Assembly: GCA_048263775.1 (NCBI GenBank)
Contig: JBLXDU010000001.1
Coordinates: forward strand, 372,001 to 436,000
Source: UBA1479 sp048263775
Lineage (GTDB): Bacteria; Pseudomonadota; Alphaproteobacteria; Rhodospirillales; Casp-alpha2
Direction: 5' to 3'
Length of the DNA: 64,000 nucleotides
The notes below the pieces were generated by a model. That model made no database searches. It had not been told where the DNA came from and saw nothing but the letters and a program-made list of their open reading frames with translations. Shown piece by piece: positions 1 to 8,919 of the stretch; position 1 is the first letter of the stretch, and every line of letters begins with the position of its first letter. The position numbers and the translations under genes were made by a program.

Positions 1-304
1 TGTCGCCCATGCCGAGGGAGGTATAGGCGACGATGGAGAAATAAAAATAATCCAACGGCCCAACGATCTGAGGGCCTTCGAGGCTGCCGATCTCAAGTAT
101 TCGTTCCCCGAAGGCATAGGCAGCGGAATACAGTGCGACTTCAACGATATGGGCAGAGAGCGTCAGCAGCCAAATGATCAGGATCCGCCGCTCCGCCGTC
201 ATCGCGAAGTTCGACATCCCGCCGGACAGCCATCGGAAGACGGCGTAATGCAGGAGGAATGTCGTGATGACCAGGAAAACCGATATGCCCACTGCGGCGC
301 CCAT
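1..304 (-). CDS. Two-TM potassium-channel-like protein (partial)
   Basis: The gene runs off the left edge, so only the first 101 codons are visible. The protein opens with a hydrophobic helix (residues about 3-20), has a second one around residues 40-60, and then a pore-like segment ending in TSLGMGD. That segment resembles the TxGxGD selectivity filter of Ion_trans_2 channels, with Met in place of Tyr/Phe. The ATG at 304 is supported by a GAGGAGG ribosome site just upstream. It lies 72 bp downstream of the 377-763 gene on the same strand, so it may be co-transcribed from the MerR-type promoter at 802-832. The ion carried cannot be judged from the fragment. Confidence 0.6.
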   Translation of the reverse strand, partial: MGAAVGISVFLVITTFLLHYAVFRWLSGGMSNFAMTAERRILIIWLLTLSAHIVEVALYSAAYAFGERILEIGSLEGPQIVGPLDYFYFSIVAYTSLGMGD

Positions 305-376
305 CTGAACCTCCTCTCATATTATGGTCATTGAGAACCCAATAGTTACTTTGAGCATGCTAGAGTTGAAGTCTCT

Positions 377-763
377 CTAGGACTCTATCGGCTTCATGTC
401 TTCTCTTGTTCCAAGAACCGTCATCGCCCGACCGGGGTCGATCATCGAAATGAAGACCGAACGCTCATAGGCGTCGGTGACAAGGGAGGCTTGCCGCAGG
501 AGCTCTTCCTGGCGTTGCCGATAGCGGTCAAGGCCCTGAGTATCTTCCAATATTTGATTTACGGTTTCCGGGTCTCTGACGAACGTCGCGAACTGCGGCC
601 GACGCTCTGCTCCCTTGATGCTCCTCGCCTCACTTTCCCGAAGATCAAGGCGATCCGCCTGATCTGCAGCCAGAGGCGCCGATGGGGCAATCGCAGCCTC
701 TGTCCCGACCGTTGGGATGGGCGGAATAAGGCCAGAATAAAAATCTGTCTGAATGCCGATCAT
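377..763 (-). CDS. Conserved hypothetical protein, 128 aa
   Basis: No family recognised. The product is soluble and charged, has no signal peptide, and contains a Gln/Arg/Leu-rich likely helical stretch in the middle (DTQGLDRYRQRQEELL). A longer frame could begin at 832, but that start lies upstream of the MerR-type promoter whose -10 hexamer is at 802-807. The ATG at 763, with GGAG eight bases before it, is therefore chosen. It is the first gene downstream of CueR-like box A, which makes it a candidate member of the copper-responsive set although nothing in its sequence suggests metal binding. Confidence 0.6.
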   Translation of the reverse strand: MIGIQTDFYSGLIPPIPTVGTEAAIAPSAPLAADQADRLDLRESEARSIKGAERRPQFATFVRDPETVNQILEDTQGLDRYRQRQEELLRQASLVTDAYERSVFISMIDPGRAMTVLGTREDMKPIES

Positions 764-801
764 CGAAGTCACTCCATTCCATTGGTTCTCCGATGGTTGC
801 C

Positions 802-832
802 AACATAGGACCTCCAGTCGCCGGAGGGTCAA
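802..832 (-). promoter_or_regulatory. CueR/MerR-type promoter box A
   Basis: On the minus strand TTGACC (832-827) is followed by a 19-bp spacer and TATGTT (807-802). The spacer carries the CCTCC...GGAGG dyad. A 19-bp spacer between -35 and -10 is the hallmark of MerR-family activated promoters. The same element recurs at seven other places in the window. It points at the gene starting at 763. Confidence 0.85.
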
Positions 833-947
833 GGATAAGATTGAAGAGAATGACGTAAGACCAATCGATCAGGGCGACGTGACGAGCCGTACACTGGCGA
901 AGTCTGCGTCTGCGAGCCGAAGGCATGGAGATGACGTGAAATTATAA

Positions 948-1892
948 TTAGTCGGCAGGCGACGATGCGGCCCGATGTCTGTTGAGTGAAAGCGTATCAC
1001 CTGACCGGCTTACCAACGTCACGCCGACGATCGTCAACGGTATGCCGATAAAATGTGCCCACCCGAACGTTTCGTCAAAGAAGGTCATGCCGAGAAGAAT
1101 ACCGAATATCGGCACGAGAAAGGCGAAGGCGTTCGCCCGGTTGAGCGGGGTGTGTTCGAGCGCCGAGAACCAGAGGTAATACGCAAGAGCCGTCCCGAAG
1201 ATACTGAGACCGAGCAAAGAGGCAACGAAGGCAGGCGTCCATTGCACGCTTGCGGGATCTTCCAGGTACCAAGCAGCTGCCCCTAAAGGAATGCTCCCGA
1301 TAAGCGTTTGCAGGCCCATCGCCATCAGCACGTCAACCTTGCCGGCGATTTTCTTGATCAAGACGTTGCTGATCGTGATTCCGACTGCCGCCAGCAAAAT
1401 GTAGGCGATACCCAGGGCGTAGGTTTCCCCGCCAGTTAAAAAGAACTGCGGGACGGCGATCACCACGATCCCGACAAATCCCAAAAGCAATCCAAGCTTC
1501 CCCCGAACGGAAACGGTTTCGCCAAGCATGAGTGCGGCAAGGAACGCCGCCATGAGCGGCTGTGTATTGGCGACAACCGTTGCGACGCCAGGCGTCACGA
1601 ATTCAGCGGCATGGAACATGCCGAGGAATCCGAGGCTCGTTGCGCCCAGGCCGATAAAGGTGATGATGGCCCAATCCCTTCCGGTGGCGGGAAGAGGGCG
1701 GCGAAGTGCGGCCGCAAGGATCATGAGCGCTGCGCCCGCGATAACCGCGCGCAAGGCTGCGAAGGTCAAATGCGGCGAGAACCCGATCCCGGCCGTGATG
1801 AGCGGAAAGCACGACGCCCAAAGCACCATCACCACGAGAATCTGCAGCGTCGAAATGCGCGAGACGGAAGATTTCGGTTGGTCGGAATCCAT
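948..1892 (-). CDS. EamA/DMT family transporter
   Basis: 314 aa with about ten hydrophobic helices arranged as two EamA repeats, the usual size and layout for drug/metabolite transporters of the inner membrane (RhaT/YdcZ-like exporters). The C-terminal half contains LEHTPLNRANAFAFLVPIFG, the typical second-repeat signature of the family. The ATG at 1892 has a GAGG site upstream and is divergent from the lycopene-cyclase-like gene across a 58-bp gap. The substrate cannot be predicted. It has no MerR-type box and may be an ordinary neighbour of the metal island. Confidence 0.85.
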   Translation of the reverse strand: MDSDQPKSSVSRISTLQILVVMVLWASCFPLITAGIGFSPHLTFAALRAVIAGAALMILAAALRRPLPATGRDWAIITFIGLGATSLGFLGMFHAAEFVTPGVATVVANTQPLMAAFLAALMLGETVSVRGKLGLLLGFVGIVVIAVPQFFLTGGETYALGIAYILLAAVGITISNVLIKKIAGKVDVLMAMGLQTLIGSIPLGAAAWYLEDPASVQWTPAFVASLLGLSIFGTALAYYLWFSALEHTPLNRANAFAFLVPIFGILLGMTFFDETFGWAHFIGIPLTIVGVTLVSRSGDTLSLNRHRAASSPAD

Positions 1893-1950
1893 TTAATGCG
1901 CTACCTCGATTTTATCGTGTTCCAGGAGGTGTAGCAGAAGGAGGCATGTC

Positions 1951-2661
1951 ATGCATGAGCTGGTGCCGGAAAAATTCGTGTGGTTTGTCTGGGCGTCCGC
2001 ATTCCTTGTTCCGTGGATGGTGGCTTTTGGCGCGTTCCCGGCCCATCGCAGAGTAATTCTTTGGGCGAGCCTGTTTACGACACCGTTCGGTTTGACGGAG
2101 CCCTTGTTCGTGCCTGAGTATTGGAACCCACCCAGTCTCTTCGATCTCGCGCAACGGACGGGGTTCGATATCGAAAGCCTCATTTTCTGCTTTGGCATCG
2201 GCGGGGTCGGCGCGGTTTCGTACAACATCCTGACGGGAAAAAGTCACGGACGAATGAGTTCGATGGCGCGCCGGCTCGCAAGTCATCGGTTTCATTTTTG
2301 GGCCGTGGCGACGCCGTTCCTTGTGTTCCCTGTCCTCTATCTGATGGAGTGGAACCCCATCTATCCGGCGATCGTCGCCATGGCATTGGGCGCCGTTTCG
2401 ACGATGCTCTGTCGACGCGACCTGATTTCCAAAACTTGGGTCGGAGGCGTGTTGTTCCTTGTCTATTACCTAGTCTTTCTTGCCGGACTGGAGTGGCTGT
2501 CACCTGGTTACATCGGCAAGGTTTGGAACCTTGAGTCACTGTCCGGAATATTGATTTACGGCATGCCCATTGAGGAGCTTCTTTTCGCCGTCATGTTCGG
2601 CGCCTATTGGTCCGGGGTCTATGAGCATTTCACATGGCGGCGCGTGACAGATATACATTGA
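1951..2661 (+). CDS. Lycopene cyclase domain membrane protein
   Basis: 236 aa of mostly transmembrane sequence with two copies of the small lycopene-cyclase-type fold: TPFGLTEPLFVPEYWNP and FDIESLIFCFGIGG in the first half, and MPIEELLFAVMFGAYW in the second. The acidic PxEE motif is characteristic of the heterodimeric CrtYc/CrtYd type cyclases. A strong AAGGAGG precedes the ATG. No carotenoid genes are nearby, so a role in carotenoid cyclisation is doubtful. Such domain proteins also occur in stress islands without known substrate. The DUF6629 membrane gene follows after 43 bp, suggesting a two-gene operon. Confidence 0.75.
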   Translation: MHELVPEKFVWFVWASAFLVPWMVAFGAFPAHRRVILWASLFTTPFGLTEPLFVPEYWNPPSLFDLAQRTGFDIESLIFCFGIGGVGAVSYNILTGKSHGRMSSMARRLASHRFHFWAVATPFLVFPVLYLMEWNPIYPAIVAMALGAVSTMLCRRDLISKTWVGGVLFLVYYLVFLAGLEWLSPGYIGKVWNLESLSGILIYGMPIEELLFAVMFGAYWSGVYEHFTWRRVTDIH

Positions 2662-2704
2662 GGACTGAACTTATGAGCATGATCTGAAATGGCCCGCGCG
2701 AGAG

Positions 2705-3391
2705 ATGTGTTTTTCTGAAGCCGTGAGTTTCGCGACCGGCGGCGTGTTGATCGCCGGCGGCGGTTTCGCGACCTATAAGGCCGCGGCGTTGAACAGGCGT
2801 TACCTCCCCTTCGCGTTGATGCCCGCGATGGCTGGCGTCCAGCAGTTGTTCGAGGGGCATGTCTGGATGGGATTGAATGTCGGCGATCCGACAATGGTCT
2901 GGTGGGCGGCGCTCGGCTTCATGTTCTTTTCCTGGTTCATGTGGCCTGCCTGGGTTCCCTTCAGTGTCTATGTATTGGAGCCTCCGGAAAGTCGTCGTAA
3001 AAAAATGTTCCTGTTGTTTGCGGTCGCCGGTGTCGCGTTGGGCGGCGTTCTCTTCGTGCCGCATCTTTTGAACGCGGATTGGATTGATGTCGGTATCAAC
3101 AACCGGTCCTTGGCGTATGAAGACACCATGTTCCTCGACTATCTCATGCCGCGCTGGATGACATACTTGATCTATCTTTTCCTGATCGTCGCGCCGACGC
3201 TTTTGTCGACATACCTTCATGTCCGCTGGTTTGGGGTAACGCTGATCGTCACGCTTACCGTCGTCTATCTGTTCTTGAGCTACGCCTACATATCGTTTTT
3301 CTGTTTGTTGGCTGGACTTGGTACCCTCCATCTCATCTACATCATCCTGCGCAACAAATGCCGCAGGGAATGCCCGGTGTTGTTTTCATAG
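2705..3391 (+). CDS. DUF6629 family membrane protein
   Basis: 228 aa with about seven hydrophobic helices. The N-terminus (MCFSEAVSFATGGVL) and the QQLFEGHVW segment at residues about 45-55 are the recognisable signature of DUF6629, an uncharacterised integral membrane family. It follows the lycopene-cyclase-like gene closely, and the next unit starts with its own MerR-type promoter 40 bp beyond its stop. Function is unknown. The conserved Glu/His in the second helix may be catalytic or ligand-binding, but that is inference. Confidence 0.7.
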   Translation: MCFSEAVSFATGGVLIAGGGFATYKAAALNRRYLPFALMPAMAGVQQLFEGHVWMGLNVGDPTMVWWAALGFMFFSWFMWPAWVPFSVYVLEPPESRRKKMFLLFAVAGVALGGVLFVPHLLNADWIDVGINNRSLAYEDTMFLDYLMPRWMTYLIYLFLIVAPTLLSTYLHVRWFGVTLIVTLTVVYLFLSYAYISFFCLLAGLGTLHLIYIILRNKCRRECPVLFS

Positions 3392-3431
3392 TAACCGCGC
3401 ATTCCATTCTAGAAACGCGACCTAGAAACTC

Positions 3432-3462
3432 TTGACCCTCCGGTTGCAGGAGGGGGCATGTT
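3432..3462 (+). promoter_or_regulatory. CueR/MerR-type promoter box B
   Basis: TTGACC (3432-3437), 19-bp spacer holding CCTCC-GGTTGC-AGGAGG, then CATGTT as a weak -10 (3457-3462). It lies 58 bp upstream of the YHS-domain gene and fits the eight-member set. The CCxxTTGCxGG core is closest to the E. coli CueR operator. Confidence 0.85.
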
Positions 3463-3519
3463 CATTCTGTTCCCACCGAAGTCCGTAGGCGGGAAGGCGA
3501 ACAAGGGAGTTCCGATAAA

Positions 3520-3873
3520 ATGGAAGCTCTGGTCTACTTCGTCATCTGGGGCGTGTTTATCTTTCTCATGATGCGCATGGGATGCGGCAGCCATGTCATG
3601 GGGCATTCGCATCGACATGGCGGTGCCGGCGAGGAAAAAGGTCAAGATGCCGAAAGGCGGCAGGACTTGAAATGGTATCCGCCGGCAGAAGATATCGATC
3701 CCGTCTGCAAGAAGCAGGTCAGAACCGCCGACGCGAAGCCCAGCGTTTACGAAGGCTACGTCTATTACTTCTGCTCGCGCGACTGCCGGGAGCTTTTCGA
3801 GACCAAACCGGACCTCTACGTCGGGCAGAGTGACGATGCTTCTAACCCGAGATTGGAGGCGCACAATGCCTAA
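3520..3873 (+). CDS. Membrane-anchored YHS-domain protein
   Basis: 117 aa. An N-terminal transmembrane helix (about residues 4-21) is followed by a Met/His-rich linker (CGSHVMGHSHRHGG). A YHS-type domain follows (residues about 60-105) with DPVCKKQV and YYFCSRDCRELF, whose cysteines are the likely metal ligands. The same domain forms the N-terminus of the copper ATPase at 19422, so the two probably handle the same ion. It is the first gene after MerR box B and overlaps the following DUF5676 gene by 8 bp. A metal-chaperone or sensor role is inferred from domain and context. Confidence 0.8.
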   Translation: MEALVYFVIWGVFIFLMMRMGCGSHVMGHSHRHGGAGEEKGQDAERRQDLKWYPPAEDIDPVCKKQVRTADAKPSVYEGYVYYFCSRDCRELFETKPDLYVGQSDDASNPRLEAHNA

Positions 3874-4195
3874 TCCGTCAGATACAAAGGTCTCTGAACC
3901 AGCCCGCCCCGGGACGCCACTGGCCGGCTCGAGCCGAGTTTCCCGCATGCCGGTCATGGCGCTTGGCAACAGCTTATGCGTCTTCTTGGCCATCACCTAT
4001 CTGCTTTGTGTCGGCTTCGACCTGCTGTTCCCTGATTATGCCATGTACCGTGTCTGGCAGCCTCTGTTGCCGGGCTTTACCTGGCTGACATGGCCGAGCT
4101 TCTTCCTGGGTCTCGTCGAGAGCGCTGCGTACGGGTGGTACGTCGCGTTGGTGTTCGGGCCGCTATACAACTTCTTCGCCTCGCGGAAAGGTTAA
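3866..4195 (+). CDS. DUF5676 family membrane protein
   Basis: 109 aa with two hydrophobic helices and the signature WQPLLPGFTWLTWPSFFLGLVES typical of DUF5676, a small inner-membrane family frequent in heavy-metal islands. The ATG at 3866 is preceded by GGAGG at the right distance and overlaps the end of the YHS gene. A longer frame from 3830 exists but lacks a ribosome site. Function unknown; context suggests an accessory to metal handling. Confidence 0.8.
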   Translation: MPNPSDTKVSEPARPGTPLAGSSRVSRMPVMALGNSLCVFLAITYLLCVGFDLLFPDYAMYRVWQPLLPGFTWLTWPSFFLGLVESAAYGWYVALVFGPLYNFFASRKG

Positions 4196-4245
4196 AACCT
4201 CTCCAGAGCGATGCCTCTCATGTAAATACTCATTCGGAGTCAGTC

Positions 4246-5088
4246 ATGACAGCGCAGCTCACGTTCCTTGGAGGTGTCGGCACCGTCACCGGATCAAAGT
4301 ATCTGCTTACATTTGGTGGTCAGCGGGTGCTTGCCGATTGCGGCTTGTTTCAGGGTTTCAAGAAGCTGCGTCAGAAGAACTGGGCCCCGCTGCCAATCGA
4401 GCCGAGCGAGATTGACGCCGTGGTCCTGACGCATGCGCACCTTGACCATTCGGGATATCTTCCTCTCTTGGTCAGGAATGGGTTCAAGGGACCTGTCTAC
4501 ACCACCTCTGCGACGACTGAATTGTGTGGGATCCTGCTGCCGGACAGCGGTCATCTGCAGGAACGCGACGCGGAATTTGCCAATCGACACGGCTTCTCCA
4601 AACACCGGCCGGCCGCCCCCCTATATACTGAAGGGAATGCGTGGAATTGCCTTGGCCACTTCCGCGTCTGCCCATACGAGGTGGACACCGAAGTCACTGA
4701 TGCACTTCAAATAAGATTCCTGCCGGCGGACCATCTAATCATGGAGTCAACCTACGGAAACCACCTTCATGATCCGGCGAACGTAGAGAATGCTTTGGCC
4801 GAGACGATCTCGAGGGTGGCGGCCAGAGTCGGAACCGTCCTGATTCCGGCTTTTGCCGTCGGCCGCGTCCAGTCGATCCTATTTCATCTGCAGCGGTTCA
4901 AGGTGTTCAAACGTATTCCTAACCTGCCGGTTCGATCGCAGCTGGAATTGGGGCTGAAAAAGGAGAACTTCTGGTGCGCCATTTCCCTGACGGCGAATCC
5001 TATTTCCGCTACGAGACGCCGGTCGATGGAAAAAATGTCATCCTCGTTGCCACGTTGGGTCGTCCGGATGCGAAAATCTTGCCGCTGA
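4246..5088 (+). pseudogene. MBL-fold/beta-CASP-type hydrolase remnant
   Basis: The first part is a clear metallo-beta-lactamase-fold RNA-hydrolase-like protein: THAHLDHSGYLP (HxHxDH metal motif, residues about 62-73) and ESTYGN. Two lesions are visible. FLPADHLIMESTYGN joins directly where family members have a further ~50 residues between the glycine-His motif and ESTYGN. After about 4922 (RIPNLPV) the frame continues only through out-of-frame PRPP-synthetase sequence to a stop at 5088. The beta-CASP C-terminal half is therefore missing. It stands third in the operon from MerR box B. The remnant is unlikely to be active. Confidence 0.75.
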
Positions 5089-5773
5089 TCTTCGCCGCCG
5101 GTACGGCCATGGAATTGGGGGCGTCACAGGTTGGTCTAGTCGCGCCCTATCTCGCCTACATGCGGCAGGACAAAAGCTTTAAGTCCGGCGAGAGCGTATC
5201 CTCTGTACACTTTGCTAAAACTCTCTCGCCCTGGATCGACTGGCTGGTCACGGTCGATCCCCATCTTCATCGACGCTGTACTCTAAATGAAATTTATTCA
5301 GTGCCGAGCTTGGTCGTCCACGCGGCCCCCTCATTTCGAACTGGATTAAGGAAGCGGTTCCACGACCGTTGCTGATCGGTCCAGACAGTGAGAGCGAACA
5401 GTGGGTTACCGCGGTTGCCGCAGATGCCGGCGCGCCTTTCGTCGTTTTGGAAAAGACGAGAAGGGGAGACAGAGACGTCGAGGTCTCTATTCCTGAGGTG
5501 GGAAAATGGCGTGACCGAACGCCGGTCCTGGTCGATGACATCATCTCGACCGCGCGTACGATGATCGAAATGGTTGGGCGTGTCCGGGCGGCCGGCCTGA
5601 AAGCGCCGGTTTGCATCGGCAACCACGCGGTATTTGCAGACAATGCTTACGTGGAATTGAAGCAAGCCGGCGCGGGTGAAATTGCGACCTGCAACACGAT
5701 CGGCCACGACAGCAATCGGATCGATGTCTCAGGATTGATCGCTTCGGCCGTCCGCCGGGTTTTACCCATTTAG
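4923..5773 (+). pseudogene. Ribose-phosphate pyrophosphokinase (prs-like), broken
   Basis: Translated in the frame of 4974, the sequence reads GELLVRHFPDGESYFRY and later PYLAYMRQDKSF and TVDPHLHR, all PRPP-synthetase motifs. The frame breaks at a run of five C (5326-5330). One more C would restore AAPLISNWIKEAVPRP and join it to the second half (5369-5773), which carries the PRPP-binding loop VLVDDIISTARTM. The normal N-terminal ~20 residues are absent because the gene is fused to the MBL remnant near 4922. A sequencing error could explain the homopolymer break but not the fusion. It is not the housekeeping prs; such copies accompany DUF3141/acetate-kinase clusters. Confidence 0.75.
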
Positions 5774-5780
5774 ATTAGCC

Positions 5781-5811
5781 TTGACCCTCCGGTCGCTGGA
5801 GCCATTAAGGA
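5781..5811 (+). promoter_or_regulatory. CueR/MerR-type promoter box C
   Basis: TTGACC (5781-5786), 19-bp spacer with CCTCC-GGTCGC-TGGAG, then TAAGGA as -10 (5806-5811). It begins eight bases after the PRPP-synthetase remnant and drives the DUF3141-ackA-pta-phaC-fabI operon starting at 5891. Confidence 0.85.
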
Positions 5812-5890
5812 TAACGCGTTACGTTGATGGCCATAAATTCGGATGGCAAACCCCAAGTGACCAGCAAGGTTTTTCAGAGGTGTATTTCCG

Positions 5891-7705
5891 ATGAATAAAG
5901 TAACGAAGCGAAGACATTCAGTCGAGGGGAGTGCGAGAAATCCGGCCTCTAAAATTAAAAAGGCTGGGCAATCTAATCAAACGAACCAGACCCAGCCAGA
6001 ACTGTTAGGCGTTCCGGGAGAAAAGGTAGTCCAGGCTTCCGAATATGGACGAGATCTCTGGCAACGCTCAATTCTATTCATGGACACGCTTCGTGAACGT
6101 GCCGACAACATGTTGGGCCACGAACGTGCTGGTCTGCCGCCTTTGCTCGATTTCAAATACGAGATGATCCTTGATGGGCGCGATTTTGAGGCTCCTTCAA
6201 ATTATGCGCTGTTGCGGATTACGGAAGTTGGCGATGATTGTTGGGACGATTGCGTCGATCCAGAAAAAACACCTGTCATCGTTATTGATCCACGCGCAGG
6301 GCACGGACCGGGTATCGGAGGATTCAAACACGACTCCGAAGTCGGCATGGCCCTGCACGAAGGTCACCCGGTTTACTTCGTAATGTTCTATCCCGAACCA
6401 TCGCCTGGCCAGACGCTTGCGGACGTGTTGCATGCCCTCCGGCGTTTCGTCGATGAGGTTGCTCAGCGCCATCCCAAAACACCTCCCATATTGTATGGAA
6501 ACTGCCAAGCCGGTTGGGCCGTGGCGCTTCTATCCGCGGATTGCGAGGGCTTGGTCGGCCCGGCTGTGCTTAACGGCTCGCCAATGTCCTATTGGGCGGG
6601 GGAAGCCGGCGTTAATCCGATGCGGATAACCGGCGGGCTTCTCGGTGGCGTTTGGTTGGCCCACCTTGCCGCCGATCTCGGTGACGGGCGTTTCGATGGC
6701 GCGTGGCTTGCGCAGAATTTTGAGAATCTGAAGCCGGAAAAGGCAATCTGGGAAAAGTACGCCGGACTGTTCGCCAAGGTCGATACGGAGCGCGAGCGGT
6801 TTCTTGAATTTGAACGATGGTGGAACGGGTTCTATTTCATGAGCCGCGAGGAAATCGTCGCGATCGTCGAAAACCTGTTCATCGGCAATAAACTTGAAAA
6901 TGGCGAATTCCGAATTTGCAACGGCTGTACCGCTGACCTTCGGCGAATTCGAAACCCGCTCGTCATCTTCGCCTCCTACGGTGATAACATCACCCCGCCG
7001 CACCAGGCCTTGGGATGGATCCCGGCCGTGTACAAGGATACGGATGACCTGAAGCGCGCAGGGCAACGTATCGTCTATTTGACGAACCCGCATGTCGGGC
7101 ATCTTGGGCTATTCGTCTCGGCCAAGGTCGCTCGGCTTGAACACCGCGCGATCCTTGAAAGCCTTGATGAGATCGAAGAGTTGAATCCCGGGCTCTATGA
7201 GATGCAAATCGACAACCCGAGCGGCGATCCGGACTGCCATAAACCGCAATTTTCCGTCCGGTTCATAGAGCGCAAAGTCGAGGACATCGACTTTGCGAAA
7301 CAACCGGAATCTTTCGAACGGGTTCGAGCAGTGTCGGAGGCGAATGAAGCTTTCTATCGGACGTTTGTGAGCCCTTGGGTGCAAGCCGCGACAAATCCTT
7401 GGATCGCGGAAACCCTCAAATGGCAGCACCCCATGCGTGTCAGCCGCTATGTATTTTCGGAAGTTTTTAACCCTTGGATGAGGGTTGTCGCGGGTCTCGC
7501 CGACGTGGTGGCAAAAGAGCGGCGACCGATGTCCGACAACTACCCAATGATAAAGAATGAGCGGGAATTTTTCGGCCGTGTGTCCGAGGCAATGGAGATG
7601 GTCCGAGAGTTGCGCGATGCGGGCAACGAGCACGTGTTCCGCTTGCTCTACGGCCAGAACTTGTTTGAGCCCTCCCAAAAAAAGCCTGGCAAAGATGAGC
7701 CGTGA
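5891..7705 (+). CDS. DUF3141 PHA-synthase-like alpha/beta hydrolase
   Basis: 604 aa, full length for DUF3141, a family related to polyhydroxyalkanoate synthases. The alpha/beta-hydrolase elbow LYGNCQAGW puts Cys205 at the nucleophile position, ASYGDNITPP supplies the probable acid, and NPHVGHLG the probable His, so a Cys-Asp-His triad like that of PhaC is present. The N-terminal 35 residues are basic and low-complexity. It is the first gene after MerR box C and overlaps the acetate kinase gene by one base. Whether it polymerises, transfers or hydrolyses acyl groups is not known. Confidence 0.85.
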   Translation: MNKVTKRRHSVEGSARNPASKIKKAGQSNQTNQTQPELLGVPGEKVVQASEYGRDLWQRSILFMDTLRERADNMLGHERAGLPPLLDFKYEMILDGRDFEAPSNYALLRITEVGDDCWDDCVDPEKTPVIVIDPRAGHGPGIGGFKHDSEVGMALHEGHPVYFVMFYPEPSPGQTLADVLHALRRFVDEVAQRHPKTPPILYGNCQAGWAVALLSADCEGLVGPAVLNGSPMSYWAGEAGVNPMRITGGLLGGVWLAHLAADLGDGRFDGAWLAQNFENLKPEKAIWEKYAGLFAKVDTERERFLEFERWWNGFYFMSREEIVAIVENLFIGNKLENGEFRICNGCTADLRRIRNPLVIFASYGDNITPPHQALGWIPAVYKDTDDLKRAGQRIVYLTNPHVGHLGLFVSAKVARLEHRAILESLDEIEELNPGLYEMQIDNPSGDPDCHKPQFSVRFIERKVEDIDFAKQPESFERVRAVSEANEAFYRTFVSPWVQAATNPWIAETLKWQHPMRVSRYVFSEVFNPWMRVVAGLADVVAKERRPMSDNYPMIKNEREFFGRVSEAMEMVRELRDAGNEHVFRLLYGQNLFEPSQKKPGKDEP

Positions 7706-8919
7706 TGATGGTTGAAGAGGCGATCATTGTTATCAACTGTGGGTCATCAAGCGTAAAATTTGCGCTTTTTTCTCCTGAGTTCGAGAGTTCTGTGCGGATT
7801 GCGCGTGGCGCGGTCGAGCGGATCGGCATAGGTGCCGGCCGGTTTTCAGTGTTGGATGGTTCCGGCGCGACCATTTTAGACGAGACACTCGAAGTTGAAA
7901 GTCACGCTGCCGCCATCGACGCGCTCCTCGACTGGCTTCAGGGCACCCAATACATGCCTGTGTCCGTCGGGCACCGTATCGTCCATGGCGGCGAAGAATG
8001 CGATTGCTCGCTCATCATCACTTCCGACTTGGAAGATCGCCTAAGCCGACTGATCCCTCTTGCCCCATTGCATCTCCCGCATAACCTGACGGGTATCAAG
8101 GCGATGAAATTGCGTTGTCCGGAACTTCCGCAGGTCGCCTGTTTCGACACGGCGTTTCACCATGGACTTCCACGCGTTGCACAGTTGACCGGACTGCCTC
8201 GCCGGTTCGATGACGACAGCATACGACGGTTCGGTTTTCATGGCTTGTCCTATGAGTACGTTGTCGAGCAAGTGCGTCGTTGGCATGGCGATGAGGCGGC
8301 GGACGGGAAGATCGTTGCCGCGCATTTGGGCAACGGCGCGTCCATGACGGCGATCAAGGGGGGACGGAGCATCGAAACCTCAATGGGGTTCAGCACCCTA
8401 GCGGGCCTTCCCATGGGGACGCGACCTGGAGATCTCGATCCCGGTGCCGTCCTTTACCTTCTGATGGAAAAGAACCTAACTCCCGCCGAACTGCAGCATA
8501 TCCTTTATCGTGAATCCGGGTTGCTCGGCCGGTCCGGCCTAAGCCGAAACATGCGGGATCTTCTGGCGCAACAGGATCTACCCGAGGCGGCTGAGGCGAT
8601 CGAGTTTTTCTGCCATCACGCTCGGAGGCATCTAGCCGCGCAGACGGCGTCTCTCGGCGGTCTCGACCGGCTCGTCTTCACCGGTGGAATTGGTGCGAAT
8701 TCGCCTGAAATCCGCGCCCGAATTTGTGAGGGATTGTCCTATTTGGGTGTCGAAATCGACCCAGAGAGAAATGCCCAAAACCTTCCGGTCGTATCTACTG
8801 ATCGGAGCCGCGTCCCCATTGATGCGTTCGACACGGATGAGGAATCAGTGATCGCTCGGCATGTCCGGACGGTTTTGGAAAGCGCCTCGGGGAAAGGGGA
8901 ACTAAATGCCTGTGCATAG
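7705..8919 (+). CDS. ackA: Acetate kinase
   Basis: 404 aa, normal length for acetate/propionate kinases, which interconvert acetyl phosphate + ADP and acetate + ATP in the cytosol. The ASKHA phosphate loop VINCGSSSVKF is at the N-terminus. GHRIVHGG, HLGNGASMTAI and FTGGIGANS are the family's substrate and nucleotide signatures. The start is chosen at the ATG overlapping the DUF3141 stop (TGATG); an in-frame ATG three bases on is equally possible. It overlaps the phosphotransacetylase gene by 14 bp, so the Ack-Pta pair is translationally coupled inside a PHA operon. Confidence 0.92.
   Translation: MMVEEAIIVINCGSSSVKFALFSPEFESSVRIARGAVERIGIGAGRFSVLDGSGATILDETLEVESHAAAIDALLDWLQGTQYMPVSVGHRIVHGGEECDCSLIITSDLEDRLSRLIPLAPLHLPHNLTGIKAMKLRCPELPQVACFDTAFHHGLPRVAQLTGLPRRFDDDSIRRFGFHGLSYEYVVEQVRRWHGDEAADGKIVAAHLGNGASMTAIKGGRSIETSMGFSTLAGLPMGTRPGDLDPGAVLYLLMEKNLTPAELQHILYRESGLLGRSGLSRNMRDLLAQQDLPEAAEAIEFFCHHARRHLAAQTASLGGLDRLVFTGGIGANSPEIRARICEGLSYLGVEIDPERNAQNLPVVSTDRSRVPIDAFDTDEESVIARHVRTVLESASGKGELNACA

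Noticed and set aside
764..832. N-terminal extension of the 377-763 gene up to an ATG at 832
   Set aside because: It would start upstream of and read through MerR box A; the ATG at 763 has its own GGAG and lies after the -10.
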